Source: Desulfomicrobium sp. (GTDB taxonomy: Bacteria; Desulfobacterota; Desulfovibrionia; Desulfovibrionales; Desulfomicrobiaceae). Taken from it: a DNA stretch of 32,528 bases. A program made the translations under genes and the position numbers. The notes beneath the pieces are model-generated. The model ran no database searches and was not told the DNA's origin. It was given only the letters and a program-made list of their open reading frames with translations. Location of the stretch: contig JANJWV010000203.1 of the NCBI GenBank assembly GCA_024709365.1, forward strand, positions 1 through 32,528, in the 5' to 3' direction. Positions 6,944 to 13,425 of the stretch are shown here, piece by piece (positions within the stretch are counted from its first letter, which is position 1; each line of letters opens with the position of its first letter).

Positions 6944-7558
6944 TCATTCGCTCACGGCTTCCAGGGCGGGGAACGTCGCCAGGTGCGGTTTGATGGCCGC
7001 GCCCAGCCAGGCGATGGTCTGCCCCAGATTCCTCATGTTGCCAAGCCCTTCGGCGTCGCCCTCGACCTCGCCCTTGTCGCGGCCGTAGCCCATGTTCCAG
7101 TAGACCGAGCCGGGGATGAGCATCTGGTTCATCAGAAACATGTGGTTGATGGTGTCGTAGACGTGGGTCGCCCCGCCGCGCCGCACGGCCACCACGGCCG
7201 CGCCGATCTTGCCCTTGAAGGCCCGGCCGTTGGCCAGGGCCACGAGGCCGGCGCGGTCAAGCAACGCCTTCATCTCGGCCGAGACGTCGGTGAAGTAGGT
7301 CGGGGAGCCGAAGATCAGGGCGTCGGCCCGCAGGAGCTTCTCCATGACCGGGTTGAAGACGTCGTTCTTCATGGCGCACTGGCCGTCCTTGTTCTCGAAG
7401 CATTTGTAGCAGGCCTGGCAGCCGCGGATCTTCTGCCCGCCGACCTGGACCAGCTCCGTCTCCCACCCGGCCGCGGCCAGGGGCTCCAGAACCCTGTTCA
7501 GAAGAATTTCCGTGTTGCCGCCCTTGCGCGGGCTGCCGTTGACTGCGATCGCGTACAT
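6944..7558 (-). CDS. Flavodoxin-family / NADPH-dependent FMN reductase
   Basis: The 204-residue cytoplasmic protein has the flavodoxin-like fold. MYAIAVNGSPRKGGNTEILL at the N-terminus is the phosphate-binding loop for FMN. CQACYKCFENKDGQCAMKND (about residues 48-67) is the Cys-containing segment typical of iron-sulfur-flavoprotein-like reductases. FGSPTYFTDVSAEMKALLDRAG (near 85-106) and AVRRGGATHVYDTINH follow. The start at 7558 has GGAGG seven bases upstream; the longer track ORF is an artefact. It probably supplies reduced flavin or works together with the ferredoxin-nitroreductase immediately downstream. The divergent HxlR gene 112 bases away is the likely regulator. Confidence 0.88.
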   Translation of the reverse strand: MYAIAVNGSPRKGGNTEILLNRVLEPLAAAGWETELVQVGGQKIRGCQACYKCFENKDGQCAMKNDVFNPVMEKLLRADALIFGSPTYFTDVSAEMKALLDRAGLVALANGRAFKGKIGAAVVAVRRGGATHVYDTINHMFLMNQMLIPGSVYWNMGYGRDKGEVEGDAEGLGNMRNLGQTIAWLGAAIKPHLATFPALEAVSE

Positions 7559-7670
7559 ATTTCGTCCTCCATGTTGGGGTTGACTGCGTGTTCCGGACGC
7601 AGATAGAGCACATGTCGACGTTTTTGAAAAGTACTGTCTTGAATGTCTGGTACGTACACGGAGTATAGTA
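7559..7670. promoter_or_regulatory. Divergent promoter/operator region between HxlR gene and oxidoreductase operon
   Basis: This 112-bp spacer separates divergent genes. It holds a perfect dyad CTGCGT-N7-ACGCAG (7584-7602) in the leader of the FMN reductase gene and a second symmetric area AAGTACtgtcttgaatgtctgGTACGTAC nearer the regulator gene. HxlR-type repressors usually bind such sites between themselves and a target oxidoreductase operon. Which dyad is the real operator is not known. No strong -35/-10 pair stands out on either strand. Confidence 0.5.
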
Positions 7671-8126
7671 ATGAGCAAAGACCGGCCCGCGCCCTGCAAG
7701 ATCAAGGAGATAGGCGGAAAGCGATACCGCTGCTATTTCGAGCTGACCCTGTCCGTCATCGGCGGGAAATGGAAGCCCATCATCCTCTACCATCTCTCCC
7801 TGGCCGACGCCGTGCGCTTCGGGGAGCTCCGGCGGGGCATGCCCGACGTGACCGAGCGCATGCTGACGCGCCAGTTGCGCGAACTGGAGGCCGACGGCCT
7901 GGTGCACCGCGAGGTCTACCGCGAAGTGCCGCCCCGGGTCGAGTATTCCCTGACGGACATGGGCGCGAGCCTGATCCCGATCCTCAAGCAGATGCAGGCC
8001 TGGGGCGTGGAATATGAGGATTTTCTCGGCGGTGCGGGAAATTTTGACGGGGAGGGGTACGAGAGGCCGCATCAGGCGGAGGCGGATGCCGGGCGGGGGT
8101 GCGCAGATCGATTTGACAAAGCTTGA
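7671..8126 (+). CDS. HxlR-family transcriptional regulator
   Basis: The 151-residue winged-helix protein has the core motifs of HxlR: CYFELTLSVIGGKWKPIILYHL (about residues 22-43), RFGELRRGMPDVTERMLTRQLRELEADGLV (about 50-79) and EVPPRVEYSLTDMGASL (about 85-101). Family members sense electrophiles, aldehydes or redox change, often through a Cys near the N-terminus; here Cys9 and Cys22 are candidates. The ATG is preceded by CGGAG seven bases upstream. The last 30 residues are a low-complexity charged extension. It is divergent from the FMN-reductase/nitroreductase operon, which is its likely target. Confidence 0.9.
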   Translation: MSKDRPAPCKIKEIGGKRYRCYFELTLSVIGGKWKPIILYHLSLADAVRFGELRRGMPDVTERMLTRQLRELEADGLVHREVYREVPPRVEYSLTDMGASLIPILKQMQAWGVEYEDFLGGAGNFDGEGYERPHQAEADAGRGCADRFDKA

Positions 8127-8188
8127 GAGCGACCGGGTGGAGGCGATGGCCTTGGGCTGTTTGGTGCTTTTTCGGGGCGTGCCGCGAA

Positions 8189-9160
8189 TCAGGATTCCGT
8201 GATCAGGTTGACGATGAGGCGGATGAGCAAGTTCTTGTTGGCCGGCTGGCTTTCGGCCACCAGCAGGGTCAGGGCGGTCAGGGCGGTGTCCCCAATGCCA
8301 CGGACCATGTTTTCCTGGTGCAGGTACAGGAGAAAGAGCAGGGACGCGATGCGCTTGTTGCCGTCCGTAAAGGGATGGTCCTTGATGATGAAATACAACA
8401 GGTGCGCGGCCTTGAGCTCGCGACTGGCGTACAGGGGCTCGCCGAACATGGTCTGTTCGATGTTGCCGAGAATGGCGGCCAAGGCATCGCCGCGCTCCTG
8501 GCCGAACAAGGACGTGGCCTCGCCCCGTCCGGCCAGATCGGCTTTCAGACCGGCAATGGCGGACGAAGCTCGGTCATGGTTCAGCACGCCCCGAGCGGGC
8601 CGGCAGCCTTCGGGCAGGGCCAGACTGTCCTCGTCGTATTGCAGCAGAAGCCGCCACGTCCTGGCATAGCCGGAAATCAGGGCCACCACGGCCTGCCCGG
8701 TGTCGGAAACCAGCCTGTTGGTGGTCAGGGTGCGGGCCAACAGGTCCAGCGCGGCCCGGGCCTCTTCCACGCCGCGTTCGGCCAGGCGATGTCGATTCAG
8801 GGAATACCCTTTGAGGAGATGGTCTTTCAGAACCGATGCGGCCCATTGCCGGAATCGCACGCCGCGCTTGCTGTTGACCCGGTAACCAACCGAGATGATG
8901 GCGTCCAGATTGTAGAACTTGCGGGTACGTTCCACCCGCCGGATCCCTTCGATTTGAACTTGTAAGAATTCCTTACAGGTTGCCGCCTCCTGCAATTCTT
9001 CGTCCGCATACACCCTTTTCAGGTGCATGGTGATGTTCTGAGGCTTGACCTGAAACAGCTCCGCCATCTGCGCCTGGGTCAGCCAGACGGTGTCGCCATC
9101 CAGAGTCACCTGCACCGGGTTGGGCGCGTCCGGGTCTTCGTAGATGATGATCTCGCTCAT
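8189..9160 (-). CDS. RhuM-Fic/Doc fusion protein
   Basis: The 323-residue protein fuses two parts. Residues 1 to about 125 are a RhuM (virulence RhuM family) domain with VWLTQAQMAELFQVKPQNITMHLKRV, an HTH-like start, and RKFYNLDAIISVGYRVNSKRGVRFRQWA. Residues from about 210 to 300 are a Fic/Doc domain with HPFTDGNKR (262-270), close to the HPFx(D/E)GN(G/K)R active-site loop of Fic proteins, which modify targets by adding a nucleotide or phosphate. The catalytic His is present. No Phd-like antitoxin gene is adjacent. The start ATG overlaps the stop of a 30-codon upstream ORF (ATGA), so translation is probably coupled. Genes of this type often accompany type I restriction operons, and remnants of one lie 4 kb away. 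Confidence 0.88.
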   Translation of the reverse strand: MSEIIIYEDPDAPNPVQVTLDGDTVWLTQAQMAELFQVKPQNITMHLKRVYADEELQEAATCKEFLQVQIEGIRRVERTRKFYNLDAIISVGYRVNSKRGVRFRQWAASVLKDHLLKGYSLNRHRLAERGVEEARAALDLLARTLTTNRLVSDTGQAVVALISGYARTWRLLLQYDEDSLALPEGCRPARGVLNHDRASSAIAGLKADLAGRGEATSLFGQERGDALAAILGNIEQTMFGEPLYASRELKAAHLLYFIIKDHPFTDGNKRIASLLFLLYLHQENMVRGIGDTALTALTLLVAESQPANKNLLIRLIVNLITES

Positions 9161-9249
9161 GGCCGCGCATCTCCAAAGGCCTGGGCGAGGCTCTTCCGGG
9201 GCGGGAAGATCTCGGTGATCGACAGCCAGCGGTCTTCCAACTCGGTCAT
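9157..9249 (-). pseudogene. Stump of a small excisionase-type HTH gene, coupled to rhuM-fic
   Basis: The 30-codon ORF reads MTELEDRWLSITEI, then unrelated residues to a TGA overlapping the next ATG. The first 14 residues match the usual start of small excisionase-family HTH proteins (ED-RWLSVDEI-YLGV...). The rest of the HTH is missing, as if deleted right after ITEI. TGGAG eight bases upstream shows that the original translation start survives. It may now act only as a leader that delivers ribosomes to the RhuM-Fic gene. The longer track start at 9342 is not supported. Confidence 0.5.
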
Positions 9250-9552
9250 TTTCATAACTCCACAGGCGTATTGGATTGCGGCCATGTCCGCTGCAGGCGA
9301 AACAGGAGAAAGTGGTCGCACTTCTCCCGAAAGGTGTTTCATGTATGCCCGGCTATTTTATGTGAAGTCAAATGATCTTTGCCGATTACATGCGGATACA
9401 TCCGCCGGACAAGGCACATGGTCTGACGAAATCGGGATGCAGGGGAAGCAATCGGAATTTTGAAAAGGGGACAGTGCAACTGCGTGGGCGGGAACGCCCG
9501 GTTGACGCATCGGACTGGGGTGTAATGGTCTTTCGTGCCGGTCGGGCGGGTT
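9250..9552. other. 303-bp intergenic region with a GAAAAGGGGACAG motif
   Basis: There is no gene between the HTH stump and the 3' end of the DUF401 gene. The stretch contains a possible minus-strand promoter and TTTTGAAAAGGGGACAGTGCAA at 9458-9479, related to the motif at 1391-1410. It also holds a small hairpin GGGCGggaaCGCCC just after that motif, without a T-run. Nothing else is recognisable. Confidence 0.4.
9342..9371 (-). promoter_or_regulatory. Possible promoter for the rhuM-fic unit
   Basis: On the minus strand, TTGACT (9371-9366) is followed after 18 bases by CATACA (9347-9342), about 90 bases upstream of the stump gene start. The -35 is good and the -10 is weak. The surrounding DNA is AT-richer than the core. 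Confidence 0.3.
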
Positions 9553-10812
9553 TCAGAGGGTCATGAGCCAGGTCACCGCCGCGCCGGCCGGGATGAGCAT
9601 GAGGCCGGGCACGAGGATGCGCGGCAGGAGCTTGCCGGGGTCCTGGTGGAAGTACTTGCAGGTCATGAGGTAGCAGATGTGCATGGGCGAGGCCATGATG
9701 CCGGCCAGGCCCGAATAGAAGCCCAGACTCAGGACGGCCGGGATGAGGTGCGCCTGCCCCGTGGACTGGGCCAGGCCGAAGAGCAGGGGGAAGGTCGCGC
9801 CGACGAAGGCGATGGTGATGCCGGAGACGAAGCCGACCAGGAAAGGCAGGGTCGCGGCCATGATGAAGACGGCGTTCCCGCCGCCGATGGCCCCGGCCAG
9901 GGCGTCGACCACATGTCCCTGGTGCAGGATCTCCTTGAAGATGAAGATGGCCCCGACCACGGCCAGGAGGGACATGGTGTTGTCCTTGCCGGCCTCGCGC
10001 AGAACCTCGGTCCACTTGGCTCGGGCCATGGCCAGGCTCACGCCCGATGCCAGCACGAGGGCCGCGATGACGCCGTATTCCATGGGACGGCCGGGCCAGA
10101 GCGTGGCGCACAGCCACTCTCCGGCGATGGAGCCCAGGATGGCCGTGAAGAGCGGGATGCCGCCGCTCCAGCCGGAGTCGCCCTCGCCGTCATCGGAGGG
10201 CGCCTGCAGCCGGGGGGCGTGCCTGAGGGCCGGCCGCAGGATGAAAATCCAGCCGAGGAAGGCGGTCACGACGGGGCCTGGCCACATCAGGGCCACGAGC
10301 CCCGTGACCGGGATGCCGGCCAGGGACGATGCCAGGATGAGGCCCGGGTACAGGGGCCAGGCCAGTTCCCACAGGTGGCGGAACCAGTAGTTGATGAGGG
10401 TCTGGTCCCGCTGGGTCACGTCGAGCTCTTCGGCCGCCTTCTGGACCATGGGCGCCGAGAAGATGGCCCCGCCGGGCATGGGCAAAAGCCCGATGAGAGC
10501 CGGAAAGAAGACGAGCAGGAGCGAGCGCGAGCGCACCTTGCCGCGGATGGCCCGCATGAACCGCGCCGACTGGCCCGAGGCCGAGTAGAGGGCGCTGAAG
10601 GCCAGGATGACGGCGATGATGGCGCAGAGGATGAAGGCTTCCTCGGTCAGCAGCGCTGCGGGCACGGCCAGGGCCCAGTCCAGGGGCGAGAGGCCGAAGA
10701 GGAGCGCCAGCACGAGGCTGCCGGCCAGAATGGACAGGCCGAGGCCCAGTTTCAGCCGGATGCCCGCGAGCATCACGGCGAAGACGGCGGCGACGGACAG
10801 GACGGGCGTCAT
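9553..10812 (-). CDS. DUF401 family integral membrane protein (putative permease)
   Basis: The 419-residue polytopic protein has about ten hydrophobic segments and the motifs of DUF401 (COG1906): LLPMPGGAIFSAPMVQKAAEEL near residue 110, NYWFRHLWELAWPLYPGLILAS near 140, and a C-terminal SPMHICYLMTCKYF segment. The family is related to large carboxylate/ion transporters, with substrate unknown. The start at 10812 overlaps the ychJ-like stop codon (TGATG), which indicates translational coupling; no separate ribosome-binding site is seen. The track start at 10863 lies inside the preceding gene. It is the last gene of a three-gene minus-strand operon with the YchJ-like protein and the NifX/NifB-like protein. 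Confidence 0.85.
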   Translation of the reverse strand: MTPVLSVAAVFAVMLAGIRLKLGLGLSILAGSLVLALLFGLSPLDWALAVPAALLTEEAFILCAIIAVILAFSALYSASGQSARFMRAIRGKVRSRSLLLVFFPALIGLLPMPGGAIFSAPMVQKAAEELDVTQRDQTLINYWFRHLWELAWPLYPGLILASSLAGIPVTGLVALMWPGPVVTAFLGWIFILRPALRHAPRLQAPSDDGEGDSGWSGGIPLFTAILGSIAGEWLCATLWPGRPMEYGVIAALVLASGVSLAMARAKWTEVLREAGKDNTMSLLAVVGAIFIFKEILHQGHVVDALAGAIGGGNAVFIMAATLPFLVGFVSGITIAFVGATFPLLFGLAQSTGQAHLIPAVLSLGFYSGLAGIMASPMHICYLMTCKYFHQDPGKLLPRILVPGLMLIPAGAAVTWLMTL

Positions 10813-11288
10813 CAGCGGCCCGCGCAGCACTTCTTGAATTTCTTGCCGCTGCCGCAGGGGCACGGGTCGTTGCGGCCGACCTTGGGGCTTTCGTTGCGCA
10901 CGGTTTCGGTTTCGTGCTCGCCGTCGAGGTAGTACCAGCGCCCCTCGCGGCGCACGAAACTGCTGCGTTCGGTCAGGCGCTGGGTGCCGCCCTTGTGGCG
11001 GAACGTGGCCCGGAAGCGGACCATCCCTTCATCCCCGTTCTCGGAGGCTTCCAGGATTTCGAGGTCCAGCCAGTCCGTCTCCTTGTTCCAGCGCCGGATG
11101 TCGTCCTCGTGGAATTCCTCGCGGTGCTCCTCGACCATGGACTCGCGCAGATGGGCCATCTCGTTGCGGGTGAAGGCCGTGAAGCGCGAACGCATGAGCG
11201 CTTCGGGGGTGGAGGCGACGGTTTCGCCGGCGATGACGGGGCCGCAGCAGTTTTCGTAGGGCAGGCCGGAACGGCAGGGGCAGTCCAT
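10812..11288 (-). CDS. YchJ-family (UPF0225) protein with two SEC-C zinc motifs
   Basis: The 158-residue cytoplasmic protein starts with [14 protein letters not shown] and ends with [20 protein letters not shown]. Both are SEC-C-type zinc-binding motifs (CxCxSG...CC). Between them is the conserved YchJ core with [21 protein letters not shown] (about residues 27-47) and a C-terminal [15 protein letters not shown] stretch, which folds like NTF2. The precise function of YchJ is not established. The ATG has AGGAGG six to seven bases upstream. The gene lies nine bases after the NifX/NifB-like gene and overlaps the DUF401 start. Confidence 0.92.
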   Translation of the reverse strand: MDCPCRSGLPYENCCGPVIAGETVASTPEALMRSRFTAFTRNEMAHLRESMVEEHREEFHEDDIRRWNKETDWLDLEILEASENGDEGMVRFRATFRHKGGTQRLTERSSFVRREGRWYYLDGEHETETVRNESPKVGRNDPCPCGSGKKFKKCCAGR

Positions 11289-11297
11289 ATGTGCCTC

Positions 11298-11651
11298 CTA
11301 GTGGCTGCAGCCTTCGTGGTTGCACAGGATGGGCTGGTCGGCGATCTCGCCGCGGGCCCAGCTGCCGAGCACGTCGCGGACGTCCCCGGTGCAGCCCCGG
11401 ACGACCGTGATGCCGTGTTCGGCCATCTTGTTGATGGCGCCCTGGCCGATGTTGCCGACGAGCATGAGCGTCACGCCCTTGCCCTGCATGGTCACGCCCA
11501 CGGTGGACTTGCATCCGCAGCCAGAGGGCGGGAAGAACGTCTCCTCCTCGACGATGTTCTTGTCCCCGTCGAGGGTGAATACGGTGAAGGTCCGGGCATG
11601 GCCGAAGTGTTCGTCGACGTGTTTTCCGGCGGTGGGAACGGCGATTTTCAT
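11298..11651 (-). CDS. Dinitrogenase iron-molybdenum cofactor biosynthesis (NifX/NifB C-terminal-like) domain protein
   Basis: The 117-residue protein is a single NifX/NifB-type domain: MKIAVPTAGKHVDEHFGHARTFTVF at the N-terminus, SGCGCKSTVGVTMQGKGVTLMLVGNIGQGA in the middle and a Cys/His tail CNHEGCSH that could bind metal. Such small proteins carry Fe-S or Mo/Fe clusters. In sulfate reducers they occur outside nitrogen fixation, so a nitrogenase role should not be assumed, and no nif genes are nearby. CAAGGAG lies a few bases upstream of the ATG. It opens the minus-strand operon and is divergent from the carboxymuconolactone-decarboxylase-like gene. An 18-bp palindrome lies between them. 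Confidence 0.88.
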   Translation of the reverse strand: MKIAVPTAGKHVDEHFGHARTFTVFTLDGDKNIVEEETFFPPSGCGCKSTVGVTMQGKGVTLMLVGNIGQGAINKMAEHGITVVRGCTGDVRDVLGSWARGEIADQPILCNHEGCSH

Positions 11652-11662
11652 GGCAAAACTCC

Positions 11663-11692
11663 TTGTTTTTAGGATCAGGTTGCCCGTATGAT
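11663..11692 (+). promoter_or_regulatory. Candidate sigma-70-type promoter of the CMD-like gene
   Basis: TTGTTT (11663-11668), an 18-base spacer and TATGAT (11687-11692) form a plausible promoter. Transcription would start near 11698, inside the adjacent palindrome, which fits repression by steric block. Confidence 0.45.
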
Positions 11693-11697
11693 CGTTT

Positions 11698-11715
11698 CAC
11701 ATCGACGTCAATGTG
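11698..11715. promoter_or_regulatory. 18-bp palindromic operator candidate CACATCGACGTCAATGTG
   Basis: CACATCGAC/GTCAATGTG is a palindrome with only one mismatched pair across 18 bp. It sits between divergent genes. It overlaps the expected start of plus-strand transcription and contains TTGACG on the minus strand, a good -35 for the NifX-like gene. A dimeric regulator bound here could control both directions. The half-site CACAT differs in order from the TGTGA of CRP/HcpR-type sites, so the regulator is unknown. Confidence 0.55.
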
Positions 11716-11720
11716 CGACA

Positions 11721-11737
11721 GCGGAGAAGCGCTCCGC
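11721..11737 (+). other. Leader hairpin immediately before the CMD gene Shine-Dalgarno
   Basis: GCGGAG-AAGCG-CTCCGC folds into a 6-bp stem with a 5-base loop and is followed directly by AGGAGG. In mRNA it would lie next to the ribosome-binding site and could influence translation or mRNA stability. Confidence 0.4.
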
Positions 11738-11749
11738 AGGAGGCCGGAA

Positions 11750-12061
11750 ATGAGCGAAGGAAAGCCCAAACATTATCGGAAATTGCAGGAAATGTACCCG
11801 GATCTGATCGGCGCCGCCGAAACCCTGGGCAAGACGGCCCAGGAGGCCGGGCCGCTCGGTGAAAAGGAGATGCAGCTGGTCCAGCTCGGCGCGTCCGTGG
11901 CCCTGCGGTCCGAGGGCGCCGTGCGCAGCCATGCCCGCCGGGCCCTGCAGGCCGGGGCGACGGCCGCGGAGGTGCGGCACGCGGTCATCATCTTGACCAG
12001 CACCATCGGATTCCCTACCGTGGCGGCAGCCCTGGACTGGCTGGAAAAGGTCCTCGAATAG
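11750..12061 (+). CDS. Carboxymuconolactone decarboxylase / AhpD-like family protein
   Basis: The 103-residue helical protein matches the CMD domain: EKEMQLVQLGASVALRSEGAVRSHARRALQAGATAAEVRHAVIILTSTIGFPTVAAALDWLE. In AhpD-type peroxidase partners this region carries CxxC plus His; here the equivalent stretch reads RSEGAVRSHARRA and has no cysteine at all. A disulfide-based peroxidase role is therefore unlikely, and the actual reaction is unknown. The start at 11750 has AGGAGG six bases upstream; the 5' extension in the track covers the promoter. A hairpin terminator follows. It is divergent from the NifX-like operon. Confidence 0.85.
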   Translation: MSEGKPKHYRKLQEMYPDLIGAAETLGKTAQEAGPLGEKEMQLVQLGASVALRSEGAVRSHARRALQAGATAAEVRHAVIILTSTIGFPTVAAALDWLEKVLE

Positions 12062-12086
12062 CCCTTTTGCAATCCGATTTCGTGAA

Positions 12087-12113
12087 AAAGCGGCCCCCAG
12101 GGGCCGCTTTCGC
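12087..12113 (+). terminator. Rho-independent-type terminator after the CMD-like gene
   Basis: AAAGCGGCCCC-cag-GGGGCCGCTTT gives a long GC-rich stem ending in TTTCGC. It lies between the CMD-like stop and the RidA start, so RidA may have its own promoter or depend on readthrough. Confidence 0.7.
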
Positions 12114-12125
12114 TTGGAGCTCGTC

Positions 12126-12515
12126 ATGAAGAAAATGGAATTCATCGCCACGGACAATGCACCGGCCGCCGTGGGGCCCTACTCCCAGGCCGTGCGCGCC
12201 GCGGGATTCGTGTACGTCAGCGGCCAGCTGGGCCTCGTGCCCGCCACGGGCGCCTTCGCCGGCCCCGATTTCGAGGCCCAGGCCCGTCAGGCCCTGGCCA
12301 ATCTGGGCGCCATCCTGTCGGCGTCCGGGTGCGGCGTGACCGACATCGTCAGCGTGGACGTGTTCGTCACGGACCTGTCCAACTTCAAACTCTTCAACGC
12401 CATCTACGACGAATTCATGGCCGGCCACCGGCCTGCCCGCGCCGCCGTGCAGGTCTCGGCCCTGCCCCTGGGCGGGGTGGTCGAGGTCAAGTGCGTGGCC
12501 GTGGCCCATTCATAA
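12126..12515 (+). CDS. RidA family (YjgF/UK114) enamine/imine deaminase
   Basis: The 129-residue cytoplasmic protein is a standard-length RidA. It has PAAVGPYSQAVRAAGFVYVSGQLGLVP at the N-terminus, a DFEAQARQALANLGAIL helix in the middle, and the C-terminal RPARAAVQVSALPLGGVVEVKCVAVA, which contains the arginine and glutamate of the active site. RidA hydrolyses reactive 2-aminoacrylate-type enamines made by PLP enzymes. The ATG at 12126 has GGAG six bases upstream; the track start at 12114 is unsupported. The LOG gene follows nine bases later. Confidence 0.93.
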   Translation: MKKMEFIATDNAPAAVGPYSQAVRAAGFVYVSGQLGLVPATGAFAGPDFEAQARQALANLGAILSASGCGVTDIVSVDVFVTDLSNFKLFNAIYDEFMAGHRPARAAVQVSALPLGGVVEVKCVAVAHS

Positions 12516-12524
12516 GGAACATCC

Positions 12525-13424
12525 ATGGTCAACAAACGAACCCGCCGTTTCGGTGTCTTCCCCTCGGCCAACGAGGACGCCCAGGCCGCCCAGCGGCACA
12601 AGGGCACGCCCCAGTGCACCTCCGACTCCTATCTCCTCGCCTTCCAGGACAAGGATTTTCTGCTGCGCCAGGAGCTCAGGCCCGTGCGGCTGCAGCTGGA
12701 GCTCCTCAAGCCCGAGCTGACCCTGCAGGAACACCAGATCGAATCGACCATCGTCGTCTTCGGCAGCGCCCGCATCCTCGACCCCGAGCAGGCCGGCGTC
12801 CGTCTGGAGAAGGTCATGGACGGGCTCAAGAAGAACCCCGACGACCTCGTGCTGCAGCAGGAGCTCGTCCGGGCCCGCAGGGCCATGACCAACAGCCGGT
12901 ACTACACCGAGGCGCGTAAGCTCGGCCGGCTCATCTCCGAGAACATGGACAGCCACGGCCACGTGGTCGTCACGGGCGGGGGCGGCGGCATCATGGGCGC
13001 GGCCAACCAGGGCGCCCACGACGTGGACGCCATCAGCATCGGCATGAACATCGTCCTGCCCTTCGAACAGGAGCCCAACCCCTACATCACACCGGAGCTG
13101 AGCTTCCAGTTCCACTACTTCGCCATCCGCAAGATGCATCTGCTGATGCGGGCCAAGGCCATGATCGCCTTCCCGGGCGGGTTCGGGACCATGGACGAGC
13201 TCTTCGAGACCCTGACCCTCATCCAGACCCGCAAGGTCAAGCCCATCCCGGTCCTGCTCTTCGGCCGGCGCTTCTGGCAGAAGGTCATCAATTTCGAGGC
13301 GCTGGTGGAGGAGGGCACCATCAACGAGGAGGATCTGAAGATCTTCCGCTACGTCAGCACGGCCGAGGAGGCCTGGGAGATCATCTCCTCAAGCAACGGG
13401 CCGACCACGGACGGCAAGTACTAG
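12525..13424 (+). CDS. LOG family protein (Rossmann-fold nucleotide-binding, lysine-decarboxylase-like)
   Basis: The 299-residue protein has a 60- to 80-residue N-terminal extension. A LOG domain follows, with STIVVFGSARIL, VVVTGGGGGIMGAANQGAHD (near residue 145-165) and the signature PGGFGTMDELFETLTLIQTRK (near 215-235). In proven members this motif binds nucleotide 5'-monophosphates and cleaves the base from the ribose phosphate. The ATG has AAGGA six bases upstream. It forms a short operon with RidA. Its stop lies one base from the convergent pqiC-like stop, with no terminator visible between them. Confidence 0.9.
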   Translation: MVNKRTRRFGVFPSANEDAQAAQRHKGTPQCTSDSYLLAFQDKDFLLRQELRPVRLQLELLKPELTLQEHQIESTIVVFGSARILDPEQAGVRLEKVMDGLKKNPDDLVLQQELVRARRAMTNSRYYTEARKLGRLISENMDSHGHVVVTGGGGGIMGAANQGAHDVDAISIGMNIVLPFEQEPNPYITPELSFQFHYFAIRKMHLLMRAKAMIAFPGGFGTMDELFETLTLIQTRKVKPIPVLLFGRRFWQKVINFEALVEEGTINEEDLKIFRYVSTAEEAWEIISSSNGPTTDGKY

Positions 13425-13425
13425 C

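Noticed and set aside
9535-10932. 465-residue plus-strand ORF and similar very long antisense ORFs (for example 18074..19849, 5155..6201, 27651..29033)
   Set aside because: These are shadows of GC-rich genes on the other strand. They have low-complexity Gly/Arg/His/Gln composition and no family motifs, while the sense frames have clear domains.
11298-11651. Assignment to nitrogen fixation
   Set aside because: The domain is shared by many small metal-cluster proteins and no nif genes are nearby, so only the domain name is used.
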